Source: Chitinophagaceae bacterium
GTDB lineage: Bacteria > Bacteroidota > Bacteroidia > Chitinophagales > Chitinophagaceae
Assembly: GCA_016720565.1 (NCBI GenBank)
Contig: JADKKJ010000012.1
Location: 124,001 to 188,000 of the forward strand
Direction: 5' to 3'
DNA: 64,000 bases
Shown here: in pieces, positions 9,044 through 19,700 of the stretch
Layout: each line of letters opens with the position of its first letter
Numbering within the stretch: the stretch's first letter is position 1
Position numbers and translations under genes: made by a program
Notes under the pieces: generated by a model
Seen by the model: only the letters and a program-made list of their open reading frames with translations
Database searches by the model: none
What the model was told of the DNA's origin: nothing

Positions 9044-10033
9044 TTAAGATAAAAGAAGTTCACATTCGGCCAGTAATTTATCCCTGGAAACAGAGACCGT
9101 GCCTACTTCTTCACAAACCAGGCCTCCGGCAATATTTGCTATTTCCGCCATCAGTTGAACATTATGCGTGGCTGCATAAACAAGGGAGGCTACAGCGATC
9201 ACGGTATCCCCGGCGCCTGATACATCCGCAATGTTCCGGAGATGAGAGGGTATAATAGTGGACTTGCCATTCTCCTCGTAGAATACTCCTTTTTCAGATA
9301 GTGTGATAAAGGAAATTGCATGGGAAAGTTGTGAATGCAGGGAAGCATGGATCTGCTCCAGGTCGGCTTTGGAAGGATCGGCCAGCAAAAGATTCAGGGC
9401 CTCTTTCACCTCTTTTAGGTTAGGCTTGAAAATATCCACGCCTTTATAATTAAAGAAATTTTTTCTTTTTGGATCAACTGCGGTCAATACACCTGATTCT
9501 TTACAAAGCGCGATCACTTTACTGATCAATCCAGCAGTAAGCACCCCTTTATCATAATCTTCAAATATGATGATATCCGGATCTTCCCTCGCGATGAAAT
9601 CGCTTACACTGTTCAAAAGTTTAGCTTCCTCCTGCTCGTTAAGGTCATCGGTGATCTCTGCATCCAATCTCATCATTTGCTGGTTGCGACTAATGATACG
9701 GGTCTTACTGGTTGTTGTACGGTCAACACTTTTTACGAGATAACTCGTATCTATCTGGTTGGCCTCAAACAGATCGGTCAGCAGGTCTGCTTCAGTATCA
9801 TTGCCGGTAACAGAAAGGATACTCACTTTGGCGCCCAGCGACTGGCAATTCCAGGCCACATTTCCGGCGCCACCAATACGATATTCTTTTTTATTCAGGG
9901 AAACTACCGGCACTGGTGCTTCCGGGGAAATTCGTTCAACTTTCCCCCACATATAAGTATCCAGCATTACATCTCCCATCACTCCCACGGTAAGGGTAGG
10001 AAAAATGCTGAACAGTTTTTGGAAATCAGTCAT
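9044..10033 (-). CDS. rfaE1: D-glycero-beta-D-manno-heptose-7-phosphate kinase (RfaE1 domain, PfkB family)
   Basis: A 329-residue PfkB-type sugar kinase. The N-terminal GDVMLDTYMWGKVERISPEAPVPV and GGAGNVAWN segments are characteristic of the HldE/RfaE kinase domain, and the C-terminal DVSGAGDTVIAVASL carries the catalytic Asp and the anion hole. The protein stops after the kinase domain: the adenylyltransferase half found in fused HldE proteins is absent, so that activity must be encoded elsewhere. Role: ADP-heptose supply for lipopolysaccharide core or other glycans. It sits 9 bases before the isoaspartyl peptidase gene and 17 bases after the permease gene in the same operon. Confidence 0.88.
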   Translation of the reverse strand: MTDFQKLFSIFPTLTVGVMGDVMLDTYMWGKVERISPEAPVPVVSLNKKEYRIGGAGNVAWNCQSLGAKVSILSVTGNDTEADLLTDLFEANQIDTSYLVKSVDRTTTSKTRIISRNQQMMRLDAEITDDLNEQEEAKLLNSVSDFIAREDPDIIIFEDYDKGVLTAGLISKVIALCKESGVLTAVDPKRKNFFNYKGVDIFKPNLKEVKEALNLLLADPSKADLEQIHASLHSQLSHAISFITLSEKGVFYEENGKSTIIPSHLRNIADVSGAGDTVIAVASLVYAATHNVQLMAEIANIAGGLVCEEVGTVSVSRDKLLAECELLLS

Positions 10034-10050
10034 GTGGCAAAATTCGTGAA

Positions 10051-11514
10051 TTATTCCTTTGCCTTGCTAACAGCAATGAAATAAAGCGGAATACCCAGTA
10101 AAACGATCCCTAACCCGATGCCGGCGTAAAGCGGTTTCATAATGATCAGGAATACGCAGAAAATAATAGCCAGCAATACATAAATGGCAGGAAGCAAAGG
10201 ATATCCAAAGGCTTTGTAGGGCCTTTCCAGTTCAGGTCTTTTTTTCCTTAGTATGAAGATCCCTATTATGGTCAACGCATAGAATATAACTACCACAAAG
10301 GCGATCATGTCAAGCAGGTCACCATATTTACCACTGAGGCAAAGTATGGCCGCAACCAGGCATTGAAGCCAGAGGGCATATTCCGGTACGGAAGCCTTAT
10401 TGAGTTTTCCGGCTTTTTTAAAGAACAATCCATCATTGGCCATGGTATAATAAACCCGGGCACCGGCCAGGATCAGACCATTGTTACAGCCAAACGTAGA
10501 GACCATGATCAGTGCGGCGATCACATAGGTTCCCATATCACCAAAGATCCCATTGGCCGCTACAACAGCTACACGGTCCTGTTTTGCGAAAGCGATCTCA
10601 TTCAACGGAAGTACGCTTACATACATCAGGTTGGTGAGTACATAAATGATAGTTACGATCAGTGTTCCGAAGAAAAGGCTGAGTCCTATATTCCTTTTTG
10701 GATTTTTTATTTCTCCTGCGATAAAGGTCACATTGTTCCAGGCATCACTGCTGAATATGCTTCCTGTCATGGATGCCGCAATGGCTCCCACCATGGCGAC
10801 AGGTACCAGGCTGGTAAATACATCCGCCGAAGGATGGGCCATCATGGTCCATGCATTTGACCAGTTGGCATTCCATACTTCCGCCTTTGCGCCAATAAGG
10901 AAACCAAAAAGTATCAGTCCGAAAAGAGCCAGCAGCTTTGCAATAGTGAATGTTGTTTGTATCAGTTTCCCACCCTGTATCCCTTTTGTATTGATATAAG
11001 TAAGTAAAACGATCAGCGCGATGGATACCAGTTGGGCAATATATATTTTGAATGAACCCATTTGAAGAATGATATTATCATCCGTCATTTCCAATGGGTG
11101 GAAAAAATAACCTGCGAATTTAGAGAAGGCCACTCCTACCGCAGCAATGGTCGCTGTTTGTATCACGGCGAAAAAACTCCAGCCATACAGAAAACCAGTA
11201 AATGAATTATAGGCTTCTTTCAGGTAAACATATTGTCCGCCCGCTTTTGGAAACATACCACTCAACTCACCATAACTTACCGCAGCGGTAATGGTCATAA
11301 AACCGGTGATCAGCCATACGGCGATCAGCCATCCGGCGCTTCCAACATTGCGGGTGATATCGGCGCTTACTATGAATATACCGGAGCCGATCATAGATCC
11401 TGCCACGATCATGGTAGCGTCGAATAGTCCTAATGATTGTTTGAAATGGGGCGTTTGTTCCTGTGACATATTGCTGGTTTGCTGCTGAAGATAAGAAAAG
11501 ATCTTATCTCCCAT
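10051..11514 (-). CDS. APC-superfamily amino acid permease
   Basis: A 487-residue polytopic membrane protein with about 12 hydrophobic segments. After a short cytoplasmic N-terminus the first helix carries the glycine-rich AGSMIGSGIFIVS motif typical of the APC superfamily (LAT-like branch), and the charged loop before the C-terminus contains RKKRPELERPYKAFGYPLLP, also typical. It imports or exchanges amino acids across the inner membrane; the substrate is not readable. A second possible start, MSQEQTPHF, lies 15 codons in. It is the second gene of the OmpH-to-IspD operon (10-base gap upstream). Confidence 0.85.
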   Translation of the reverse strand: MGDKIFSYLQQQTSNMSQEQTPHFKQSLGLFDATMIVAGSMIGSGIFIVSADITRNVGSAGWLIAVWLITGFMTITAAVSYGELSGMFPKAGGQYVYLKEAYNSFTGFLYGWSFFAVIQTATIAAVGVAFSKFAGYFFHPLEMTDDNIILQMGSFKIYIAQLVSIALIVLLTYINTKGIQGGKLIQTTFTIAKLLALFGLILFGFLIGAKAEVWNANWSNAWTMMAHPSADVFTSLVPVAMVGAIAASMTGSIFSSDAWNNVTFIAGEIKNPKRNIGLSLFFGTLIVTIIYVLTNLMYVSVLPLNEIAFAKQDRVAVVAANGIFGDMGTYVIAALIMVSTFGCNNGLILAGARVYYTMANDGLFFKKAGKLNKASVPEYALWLQCLVAAILCLSGKYGDLLDMIAFVVVIFYALTIIGIFILRKKRPELERPYKAFGYPLLPAIYVLLAIIFCVFLIIMKPLYAGIGLGIVLLGIPLYFIAVSKAKE

Positions 11515-11524
11515 ACAGGCCGCA

Positions 11525-12127
11525 TTATTTCTTCTTGTAGAGCTGGTTCAGGCCCCTGATCACATCCGGCGTGATATTATACGCGGAATCTTTATAGTAA
11601 AAAAGACCCTGCTCGTAAGAAACGATATAGGAGAAATTATGGTCCTTATTATAGTCTTTGAGGAAAGCTTCAATTTTATTCTTGATATCATTCTGACGCT
11701 GGCCCATATAATTATTATACTCCTGGTCCAGTTGGGCTTTCCTTGCCTTGATATCATCATCCAGTCTTTTGATCTCTTCACTGGCAGAATCTGACTGGGC
11801 CTGGGAAAGTGATCCATTGCGTGCAAGATTCTGGAAATACAGGTAACGCTGCTGAAAGCGGCGTGAAAGTCCATCGAGCTCGGTATTATTCTCTTCTTCT
11901 TTTTTTGCCAGCTCGGCTTTTACTTCTTTCACCATTTCAAAATTGGCCGCGATGGAATCCATTTCAAAATAGGCCATCCTGAATTCACTGTTATGGTCAA
12001 AATGGTTTTCAGCAGGTGGACCACCAGCCTTTGCTGCGCGATGGCTGAAATGCTCATAACAAAGATATCCCGCCAGCAGGGTAAGTATTCCGTTCCAGAT
12101 CAAAAAGCCATTTTTCATTCGGTCCAT
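11525..12127 (-). CDS. OmpH/Skp-like periplasmic chaperone family protein
   Basis: A 200-residue protein with an N-terminal hydrophobic anchor (GFLIWNGILTLLAGYLCY, about residues 7-24) and then a Skp/OmpH-type domain: a beta-like start (RMAYFEMDSIAANFEMVKEVKAEL), a long Lys/Glu/Gln-rich coiled coil (about 65-150) and a terminal FSYIVSYEQGLFYYKDSAYNITPDVIRGLNQLYKKK block, all typical of Bacteroidota OmpH proteins. Family members hold outer-membrane proteins in the periplasm. Either ATG (12127, or three codons later) could be used. It is the first gene of the operon ending in ispD; the 3' end of rpoC and its terminator lie just upstream. Confidence 0.85.
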   Translation of the reverse strand: MDRMKNGFLIWNGILTLLAGYLCYEHFSHRAAKAGGPPAENHFDHNSEFRMAYFEMDSIAANFEMVKEVKAELAKKEEENNTELDGLSRRFQQRYLYFQNLARNGSLSQAQSDSASEEIKRLDDDIKARKAQLDQEYNNYMGQRQNDIKNKIEAFLKDYNKDHNFSYIVSYEQGLFYYKDSAYNITPDVIRGLNQLYKKK

Positions 12128-12242
12128 TATTGCAAAATAAGCATGAATAGAGCCGTAAATATAGGAATTCAGGGACTTTATGAATCCATTAACGAACTAA
12201 TATTATTTTCCAGGTTTTCTTTCAATTTCCATGGTAAAGCAT

Positions 12243-12271
12243 AAAAAAAAGAGCAGGCAAGCCTGCTCTTT
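12243..12271 (-). terminator. Intrinsic terminator of the rpoBC transcript
   Basis: A perfect 11-base inverted repeat (arms 12248-12258 and 12261-12271, GCAGGC/GCCTGC core, 2-base spacer plus arm ends as loop) is followed on the minus strand by a run of eight Ts (12243-12250 on the plus strand as As). It lies 21 bases after the rpoC stop codon and is a textbook rho-independent terminator. Confidence 0.9.
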
Positions 12272-12291
12272 GAAATTGTATGTAAAGCTTT

Positions 12292-15200
12292 TTATTCTTC
12301 TTCGTCGAAAGCCATGGCTTCGCGGGTTGTTTGCAGCAATTCGTATTCTTCTTTGCTGCCCACGATCATGTTTTCGAAATCGCGAAGACCAGTACCTGCA
12401 GGGATCGGGTGACCAGTGATCACATTCTCCTTCAATCCAAGCATCATATCGGTCTTGCCATTGATGGCCGCGGAAGAAAGCACCTTGGTCGTTTCCTGGA
12501 AGGAAGCAGCAGAGATCCAGCTCTGCACGCCCAGTGATGCTTTGGTGATACCCAGCAAGGTCGGTGAGGACGTTGCCGGTTTTGCGTCACGGTATTCAAC
12601 CAGTTTCTTATCGTTACGGCGAAGAATGGAATTCTCTTCTCTTACTTCACGAAGTGTAATGATCTGGCCGGCGCGCATTTTTGTGCTGTCGCCCACCTCC
12701 GTTACTACCTTCTTATCATAGATATAATCATTCTCCTCTACGAAATCGAATTTATCAACCAGGTCATCTTCCAGGAACCTTGTATCTCCGGGATCTACCA
12801 CATTTACCTTACGCATCATCTGGCGAACAATGGTCTCAATGTGCTTATCATTGATCTTCACACCCTGCAAACGATAAACCTCCTGGATCTCATTCACCAC
12901 GTACTCCTGTACAGCGAAAGGACCTTTAATGGAAAGGATATCAAAAGGTGCGGTCTGACCATCGCTCAATGAAGCACCGGCTTTTACGAAGTCGCCATCC
13001 TGTGCAAGGATCTGCCTTGTCAATGGAACCAGGTATTTTTTCTGCACACCGTCTTTCGCTTCGATGATGATCTCACGGTTACCACGTTTGATGGCGCCCA
13101 TTACAACCACACCGTCGATCTCAGTGACCACTGCAGGATTACTTGGGTTCCTTGCTTCAAACAGCTCAGTTACCCTTGGAAGACCTCCGGTGATATCTCT
13201 CAGTTTTCCGAGTACCCTTGGGATCTTCACGATAACCTGTCCTGCTTTCACCTCTTCTCCCTCATCCATGATGATGTGGGATCCGGTAGGCAGGTTGTAG
13301 GATTTATTATCCTTGCTTCCCTGTACAATGATAGAAGGGATCTTGGTCTTATCTTTTGTTTCGATAACCACTTTCTCGCGGTGACCTGTTTGTTCATCGG
13401 CCTCATCGCGGTAAGTGATACCATCGAGTACATTATCAAATTTTACTTTACCATCGATCTCTGCCATGATAACGTTATTGAACGGATCCCATGTGCAAAG
13501 AATATCTCCTTTATTCACTTTCTGGCCATCCTTTACATTCAGGGTAGCACCATAAGGAATATTATTAGTGATCAGCAGTCGGTCATTCTTGGTATCGATG
13601 ATACGAACCTCACCGGTACGTCCGATAACAACAGGAGCTTTTTCACCACTATTGCTTGTAACGATTACCGTACGTAAACCATCGAACTGAATGGTACCAT
13701 CGAATTTAGCGAGCAAGGTAGATTCAACAGAAGCAGATCCTGCCACACCACCCACGTGGAAGGTACGGAGGGTAAGCTGTGTTCCTGGTTCACCAATGGA
13801 CTGTGCCGCGATGATACCTACTGCATCTCCTTTCTGGGCAATGTTACCGGAAGCAAGGTTCTTACCATAGCATTTTACGCAAACACCGCGCTTGCTTTCG
13901 CAAGTCAGAACAGAACGGATCTCTACGGTCTCGATACCTGCATCTTCAATTTTCCTGGAAAGTTCGGTAGTGATCTCTTCACCGGCGCCTACCAGCAGCA
14001 TATCTGAAATAGGATCGTACACATCATGCAAAGAGGTACGTCCTGCGATACGGTCATTCAATGGTTCGATCACATCCTCGTTATCTTTTAATGCAGAGGT
14101 CGCGATACCGCGAAGAGTTCCGCAATCAGTTTCGGTGATCACCACATCCTGGGCCACATCCACCAATCGGCGTGTCAGGTAACCGGCATCGGCCGTTTTC
14201 AGGGCCGTATCCGCCAGACCCTTACGGGCACCGTGGGTAGAAATGAAGTAATCCAATACGTTCAGTCCGCCCTTGAAGTTTGAAAGGATCGGGTTCTCGA
14301 TGATCTCGGAACCGGTAGAACCGGACTTCCTTGGTTTGGCCATCAATCCCCTGATACCTGCCAGCTGTTTGATCTGTTGCTTAGAACCACGTGCTCCGGA
14401 ATCAAGCATCATGTAAACAGAATTGAAGCCCTGTTTATCATTGGCCAGTTCACGGATCAGTGTTTCTGTGATACGTGTATCTACACGGCTCCAGATATCC
14501 ACGATCTGGTTATATCGTTCGTTGTTGGTGATCAGACCCATGTTGTAGCTGTCCCAAACCTCATCCACTTCCAGTTTCGCATTATCCAGCATCTCTTCTT
14601 TCACCGCAGGGATGATAAGGTCGTTGATGTTGAAGGAAAGTCCACCCTGGAAGGCGGTACGGAAACCAAGGGTCTTGATATCATCCAGGAATTTCGCGGT
14701 TTTAGGAACATTCGTAATACGAATGATCTCACCAATGATCTCACGCAGGTTCTTCTTGGTAAGCAGTGAGTTCACGAAGCCAACTTCCGCCGGAACATTC
14801 TGGTTGAAGATCACACGGCCAACAGTTGTTTCGATCAGTTTATGTTCCAGCAAACCATCCGCGTTACGGATGTTAGCTTTTACTTTTATCCAGGCGTGAA
14901 GATCGACCACCTTTTCATTGTAGGCAATGATCACCTCTTCTGCTGAATAGAATATTTTACCTTCTCCTCTTACTTTTTCAGTCTCTGTGGTCTTCTTACC
15001 TTTTGTGATATAATAAAGACCCAATACCATGTCCTGGGAAGGAAGCGTAATAGGCGTTCCGTTCTGCGGATTAAGGATATTGTGGGAGGCCAGCATCAGT
15101 AATTGCGCTTCGATCACAGCAGCATGTGAAAGTGGTACGTGTACCGCCATCTGGTCACCATCAAAGTCGGCGTTGAAGGCTGTACACACCAATGGGTGAA

Positions 15201-16587
15201 GCTGGATCGCTTTTCCTTCGATCAGTTTAGGCTGGAAGGCCTGGATAGAAAGACGGTGAAGCGTTGGGGCGCGGTTAAGCATGATCGGATGCCCTTTCAA
15301 TATATTTTCAAGGATATCCCAGACCACGGCTTCCTTCTTATCCACCAGTTTCCTTGCAGATTTTACCGTTTTCACGATACCTCTTTCGATCAGTTTACGA
15401 ATGATGAATGGCTTGAACAATTCAGCGGCCATATCTTTTGGAAGACCGCACTCATGCAGTTTCAGTTCAGGACCTACCACGATAACAGAACGACCGGAAT
15501 AGTCAACCCTTTTACCTAACAGGTTCTGGCGGAAACGGCCCTGCTTTCCTTTCAATACATCACTCAATGATTTCAGCGCGCGTCCACCCTCGGCTTTCAC
15601 CGCGTTTGATTTACGGCTATTATCGAACAGTGAATCCACGGCTTCCTGCAACATCCTTTTCTCGTTACGCAGGATCACCTCCGGCGCTTTGATCTCCAGC
15701 AAACGCTTCAAACGATTGTTACGTATGATCACACGGCGATAAAGGTCATTCAGGTCGGAAGAGGCGAAACGGCCACCATCCAGGGGAACAAGCGGACGCA
15801 GTTCCGGTGGAATGACAGGGATGTATTGCATAACCATCCACTCAGGACGGTTTGTAATTCTTGTATTCGCGTCGCGGAAAGATTCCACTACGCTCAAACG
15901 TTTCAGCGCATCTGCTTTACGCTGCTGAGAGGTCTCAGTAGCTGCAGTGTTTCGGAGATCAAAAGAAAGCTGGTCAAGATCGATACGGGCCAGCATATCA
16001 TGCACGGCTTCCGCACCCATCTTAGCGATGAATTTATTCGGATCATCATCAGGCAGGTACTGGTTCTCCTTTGGAAGGGTCTCGAGGATATCGAGATATT
16101 CTTCCTCGGTGAGCAGGTCGCCATAATTCTGGCCTTTGTCAACACGGGTACCAGGCTGGATCACCACATACCTTTCATAGTATACGATGGTCTCCAGTTT
16201 TTTTGAGCTTACGCCCAGCAGGTAACCGATCTTATTTGGAAGTGATTTGAAATACCAGATATGTACTACAGGAACAACCAGTTTAATATGGCCCATTCTT
16301 TCGCGACGCACCTTCTTCTCTGTTACTTCCACGCCGCAACGATCGCAAACGATACCCTTGTAACGAATACGCTTGTATTTACCACAGGCACACTCATAAT
16401 CCTTCACCGGACCGAATATCCTTTCGCAAAACAAACCATCCCTTTCAGGTTTGTACGTACGATAGTTGATCGTTTCGGGCTTCAGGATCTCTCCATAGCT
16501 TCTCTCCAGGATGGTATCCGGGGAGGCCAGGCCAATGGTGATCTGTGAAAAACCTGGTTTAGGACGATTTTCTTTTTTGATAGCCAT
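12292..16587 (-). CDS. rpoC: DNA-directed RNA polymerase subunit beta'
   Basis: A 1431-residue beta' subunit. The N-terminal zinc-binding cluster is seen in YECACGKYKRIRYKGIVCDRCG (about 68-88), the active-site Mg-binding motif NADFDGDQMAVH lies at 472-483, and the second zinc-site region (LTCESKRGVCVKCYG) near residue 900. Length is typical for Bacteroidota. It follows rpoB on the minus strand after a 115-base spacer that is filled by short-word repeats, which is longer than usual. No own TTG/TAnnTTTG promoter is evident in that spacer, so it is probably transcribed from the rpoB promoter and ended by the terminator at 12243-12271. Confidence 0.98.
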   Translation of the reverse strand: MAIKKENRPKPGFSQITIGLASPDTILERSYGEILKPETINYRTYKPERDGLFCERIFGPVKDYECACGKYKRIRYKGIVCDRCGVEVTEKKVRRERMGHIKLVVPVVHIWYFKSLPNKIGYLLGVSSKKLETIVYYERYVVIQPGTRVDKGQNYGDLLTEEEYLDILETLPKENQYLPDDDPNKFIAKMGAEAVHDMLARIDLDQLSFDLRNTAATETSQQRKADALKRLSVVESFRDANTRITNRPEWMVMQYIPVIPPELRPLVPLDGGRFASSDLNDLYRRVIIRNNRLKRLLEIKAPEVILRNEKRMLQEAVDSLFDNSRKSNAVKAEGGRALKSLSDVLKGKQGRFRQNLLGKRVDYSGRSVIVVGPELKLHECGLPKDMAAELFKPFIIRKLIERGIVKTVKSARKLVDKKEAVVWDILENILKGHPIMLNRAPTLHRLSIQAFQPKLIEGKAIQLHPLVCTAFNADFDGDQMAVHVPLSHAAVIEAQLLMLASHNILNPQNGTPITLPSQDMVLGLYYITKGKKTTETEKVRGEGKIFYSAEEVIIAYNEKVVDLHAWIKVKANIRNADGLLEHKLIETTVGRVIFNQNVPAEVGFVNSLLTKKNLREIIGEIIRITNVPKTAKFLDDIKTLGFRTAFQGGLSFNINDLIIPAVKEEMLDNAKLEVDEVWDSYNMGLITNNERYNQIVDIWSRVDTRITETLIRELANDKQGFNSVYMMLDSGARGSKQQIKQLAGIRGLMAKPRKSGSTGSEIIENPILSNFKGGLNVLDYFISTHGARKGLADTALKTADAGYLTRRLVDVAQDVVITETDCGTLRGIATSALKDNEDVIEPLNDRIAGRTSLHDVYDPISDMLLVGAGEEITTELSRKIEDAGIETVEIRSVLTCESKRGVCVKCYGKNLASGNIAQKGDAVGIIAAQSIGEPGTQLTLRTFHVGGVAGSASVESTLLAKFDGTIQFDGLRTVIVTSNSGEKAPVVIGRTGEVRIIDTKNDRLLITNNIPYGATLNVKDGQKVNKGDILCTWDPFNNVIMAEIDGKVKFDNVLDGITYRDEADEQTGHREKVVIETKDKTKIPSIIVQGSKDNKSYNLPTGSHIIMDEGEEVKAGQVIVKIPRVLGKLRDITGGLPRVTELFEARNPSNPAVVTEIDGVVVMGAIKRGNREIIIEAKDGVQKKYLVPLTRQILAQDGDFVKAGASLSDGQTAPFDILSIKGPFAVQEYVVNEIQEVYRLQGVKINDKHIETIVRQMMRKVNVVDPGDTRFLEDDLVDKFDFVEENDYIYDKKVVTEVGDSTKMRAGQIITLREVREENSILRRNDKKLVEYRDAKPATSSPTLLGITKASLGVQSWISAASFQETTKVLSSAAINGKTDMMLGLKENVITGHPIPAGTGLRDFENMIVGSKEEYELLQTTREAMAFDEEE

Positions 16588-16591
16588 AATA

Positions 16592-16698
16592 TATCAGCTT
16601 TTAGCTAAGAGCCACGAGCTATGAGCCCGGGCTCCAATTTTAAAAAGTGTTCAGATTCCAAAAAGCTCGAAGCTCAAGGCTCAAAGCTCAAGGCTTGA
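16592..16698. repeat. Self-similar AGCT/GAGC word repeats in the rpoB-rpoC spacer
   Basis: The 115-base spacer is built from short related words. It contains AGCTTTTAGCT at 16596-16606, the 12-base palindrome GAGCCCGGGCTC at 16623-16634, and a 14-base tandem unit beginning AGCTCAAGGCT at 16671 and repeated at 16685. The first half (AGCT...GAGC words) is partly complementary to the second half, so a long imperfect hairpin is possible in the rpoBC mRNA. The 11-mer at 16596 recurs in reverse orientation on both sides of the secE-proximal tRNA-Trp gene. Confidence 0.7.
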
Positions 16699-16702
16699 AA
16701 TT

Positions 16703-19700
16703 CTATTCAAATTTCAAATCAAGACCCAATCCTCTCAGTTCATGCACCAGTACATTGAATGATTCAGGTACGCCGGCCCTTGGAACGTTGTCACCTTTGA
16801 CAATGGACTCATAGGTTTTTGCGCGACCGATGATATCATCCGATTTAATGGTAAGCAATTCCTGCAGGATGTTAGAGGCACCATATGCTTCCAGGGCCCA
16901 TACCTCCATCTCACCAAAACGCTGACCACCAAACTGGGCTTTACCACCCAATGGCTGCTGCGTAATGAGACTGTAGGGACCGATAGAACGGGCGTGCATC
17001 TTGTCGTCCACCATGTGGTGAAGCTTGATCACATAGATGATGCCCACGGTTGCTTTCTGGTGAAAACGCTCACCGGTCTCTCCATCGCTGAGGTAAGTGT
17101 GGCCATACATTGGAATGCCGGCCTGCTTACAATATTCAGCGATCTCATCGGTGGTAGCACCATCGAAGATCGGCGTAGCGAATTTCAATCCCAGTTTTTC
17201 TCCGGTCCATCCAAGGATGGTTTCATAGATCTGTCCGAGGTTCATACGGCTTGGTACACCCAATGGATTCAGTACAACATCCACCGGAGTTCCATCCTCA
17301 AGGAATGGCATGTCCTCATGACGAACGATCTTGGCAACGATACCTTTGTTACCGTGACGGCCGGCCATCTTATCTCCCACTTTCAGCTTACGCTTCACAG
17401 CGAGATATACTTTAGCGAGTTTCAATACACCAGCTGGCAATTCATCACCAATGCTAATATTGAATTTTTCCCGCTTGTAACGACCCAACTCTTCGTTGAA
17501 TTTGATATTATAGTTGTGCAGCAGGGTATTGATCTGGTCGTCCACTTTTTTGTCGCCTGACCAGCCTAATGGATTGATGTTCGCATAATCCAGGCCACGC
17601 AGGTTCTTGTCGGTGAATTTCGCACCCTTGCCTATTTGTATCTCTCCGAAATTATTGCTCACGCCGGTGGATACGAAATCCTTCAGCAGTGTGGTCAGTT
17701 TCTCCAGCAATACTTCTTTGAGATCATTCTCATTCTTCTCATGCATTTTCTCGAGCTTCTCCATGGCCGCTTTCTCACGAACCTTCGCGTTCTTGTCTTT
17801 CTTCGCGCGCTGGAAAAGTTTTTTGCCGATCACTACACCTTCCACTCCGTTCGGAGCTTTCAGGGAAGCATCTTTGGCATCACCTGCTTTATCTCCGAAG
17901 ATGGCGCGAAGCAGTTTTTCTTCAGGGGTAGGATCTGACTCACCTTTTGGTGTGATCTTACCAATGAGAATATCTCCTTCCTTCACCTGGGCACCGATAC
18001 GAACGATACCGTTCTCATCGAGGTCTTTGGTGGCTTCTTCAGAAACATTCGGGATATCCGGGGTAAGTTCCTCTTCACCTAATTTGGTGTCGCGAACTTC
18101 CAGTTCATATTCAGAGATGTGAACAGAGGTGAACATATCTTCCTTCACCACTCTTTCACTGATCACGATGGCATCCTCGAAGTTGTAACCTTTCCATGGC
18201 ATGAAAGCCACTTTAAGGTTCTTACCAAGAGCAAGTTCACCATCTTTGGTAGCATATCCTTCGGTAAGGAAATCACCTTTCTTCACCTTCTGGCCTTTCT
18301 TAACGGCAGGCTTCAGGTTGATACAGGTTTCCTGGTTGGTCTTGATGAATTTGGTCAAACGGTAAATACGAAGATCATCTTCAAAGCTTACCAGTTTTTC
18401 TGCTTCATCGCGATCATAACGCACATGGATCTCATTGGCGTCAACGAATTCAACGATACCATTTCCTTCAGAGTGGATCTGGATCCTTGCATCACGGGCA
18501 GCCTTGCCTTCCAATCCTGTACCAACTACTGGTACATCAGGACGGATAAGCGGAACAGCCTGGCGTTGCATGTTTGATCCCATCAATGCACGGTTGGCGT
18601 CATCATGCTCCAGGAAGGGGATCAGCGAGGCGCTCAAACCAACGATCTGGTTAGGGGCCACGTCCATATATTCCACTTCGCCTTTATCAAGGATCGGGAA
18701 GTCGCCGGTCTGGCGGCTCACCACTTTATCTTCAATGAATTCTCCTTTCTCATTCAATCCGGAGTTGGCCTGGGCGATCTTTGCCGGGTCTTCTTCTTCC
18801 GCACTGAGGAAAGAAAGTGTTTTCATATTCACTTTACCATTTTCCACTTTACGATAAGGCGTTTCAATAAAGCCCATGTCGTTGATCTTCGCGTGTACGC
18901 AAAGAGTGGAGATCAGACCAATGTTCGGTCCTTCCGGTGTTTCGATCGTACAAAGACGACCATAATGTGAATAGTGTACGTCACGAACCTCGAATCCTGC
19001 CCTTTCACGGCTAAGGCCTCCGGGGCCCAGCGCGGAGATACGACGCTTGTGCGTGATCTCGGAAAGAGGATTGGTCTGATCCAGGAACTGCGATAACTGC
19101 GATGTTCCAAAGAAGGAATTGATCACAGAAGAAAGCGTTCTTGCATTGATCAGGTCAACAGGAGTGAATACCTCGTTATCTCGCACGTTCATACGTTCGC
19201 GGATGGTACGGGCCATACGGGCCAGACCAACACCGAACTGCGCATATAATTGCTCTCCTACGGTACGTACGCGACGGTTGCTCAGGTGATCGATATCGTC
19301 GATCTCGGCCTTACCATTGGTAAGTCTTACAAGATATTTTATGATCAGGATGATATCTTCTTTGGTCAGCGTCTTCTTGTCAAGCGGAAGGTCAAGGTTC
19401 AGCTTGCGGTTGATCTTGTAACGTCCTACTTCACCAAGGTCATAACGCTTATCGCTGAAGAACAATTTGTCGATGATACCACGGGCCGTTTCATTATCGG
19501 GCGCATCCGCACCGCGAAGCTGGCGATAAATGAACTGAACCGCTTCCAGCTCACTGTTGGAAGTATCCTTGTTCATCGTATTGTAGATGATCGCGTAATC
19601 TCCACCCACGTCTTCACGCTGGATGAATACACTTTTCACATCCAGGTCGGTAATGGTTTCGATGGCTTCTTCGTCAAGCACGGTATCTCTTTCCATCACG

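Noticed and set aside
16592..16698. Possible CRISPR-like array in the rpoB-rpoC spacer
   Set aside because: Repeats are short imperfect words with no regular spacer units and no cas genes nearby.
17607..18122. 171-codon Ser/Phe-rich open frame opposite rpoB
   Set aside because: Composition is the mirror of Glu/Lys-rich beta-subunit codons; not a real protein.
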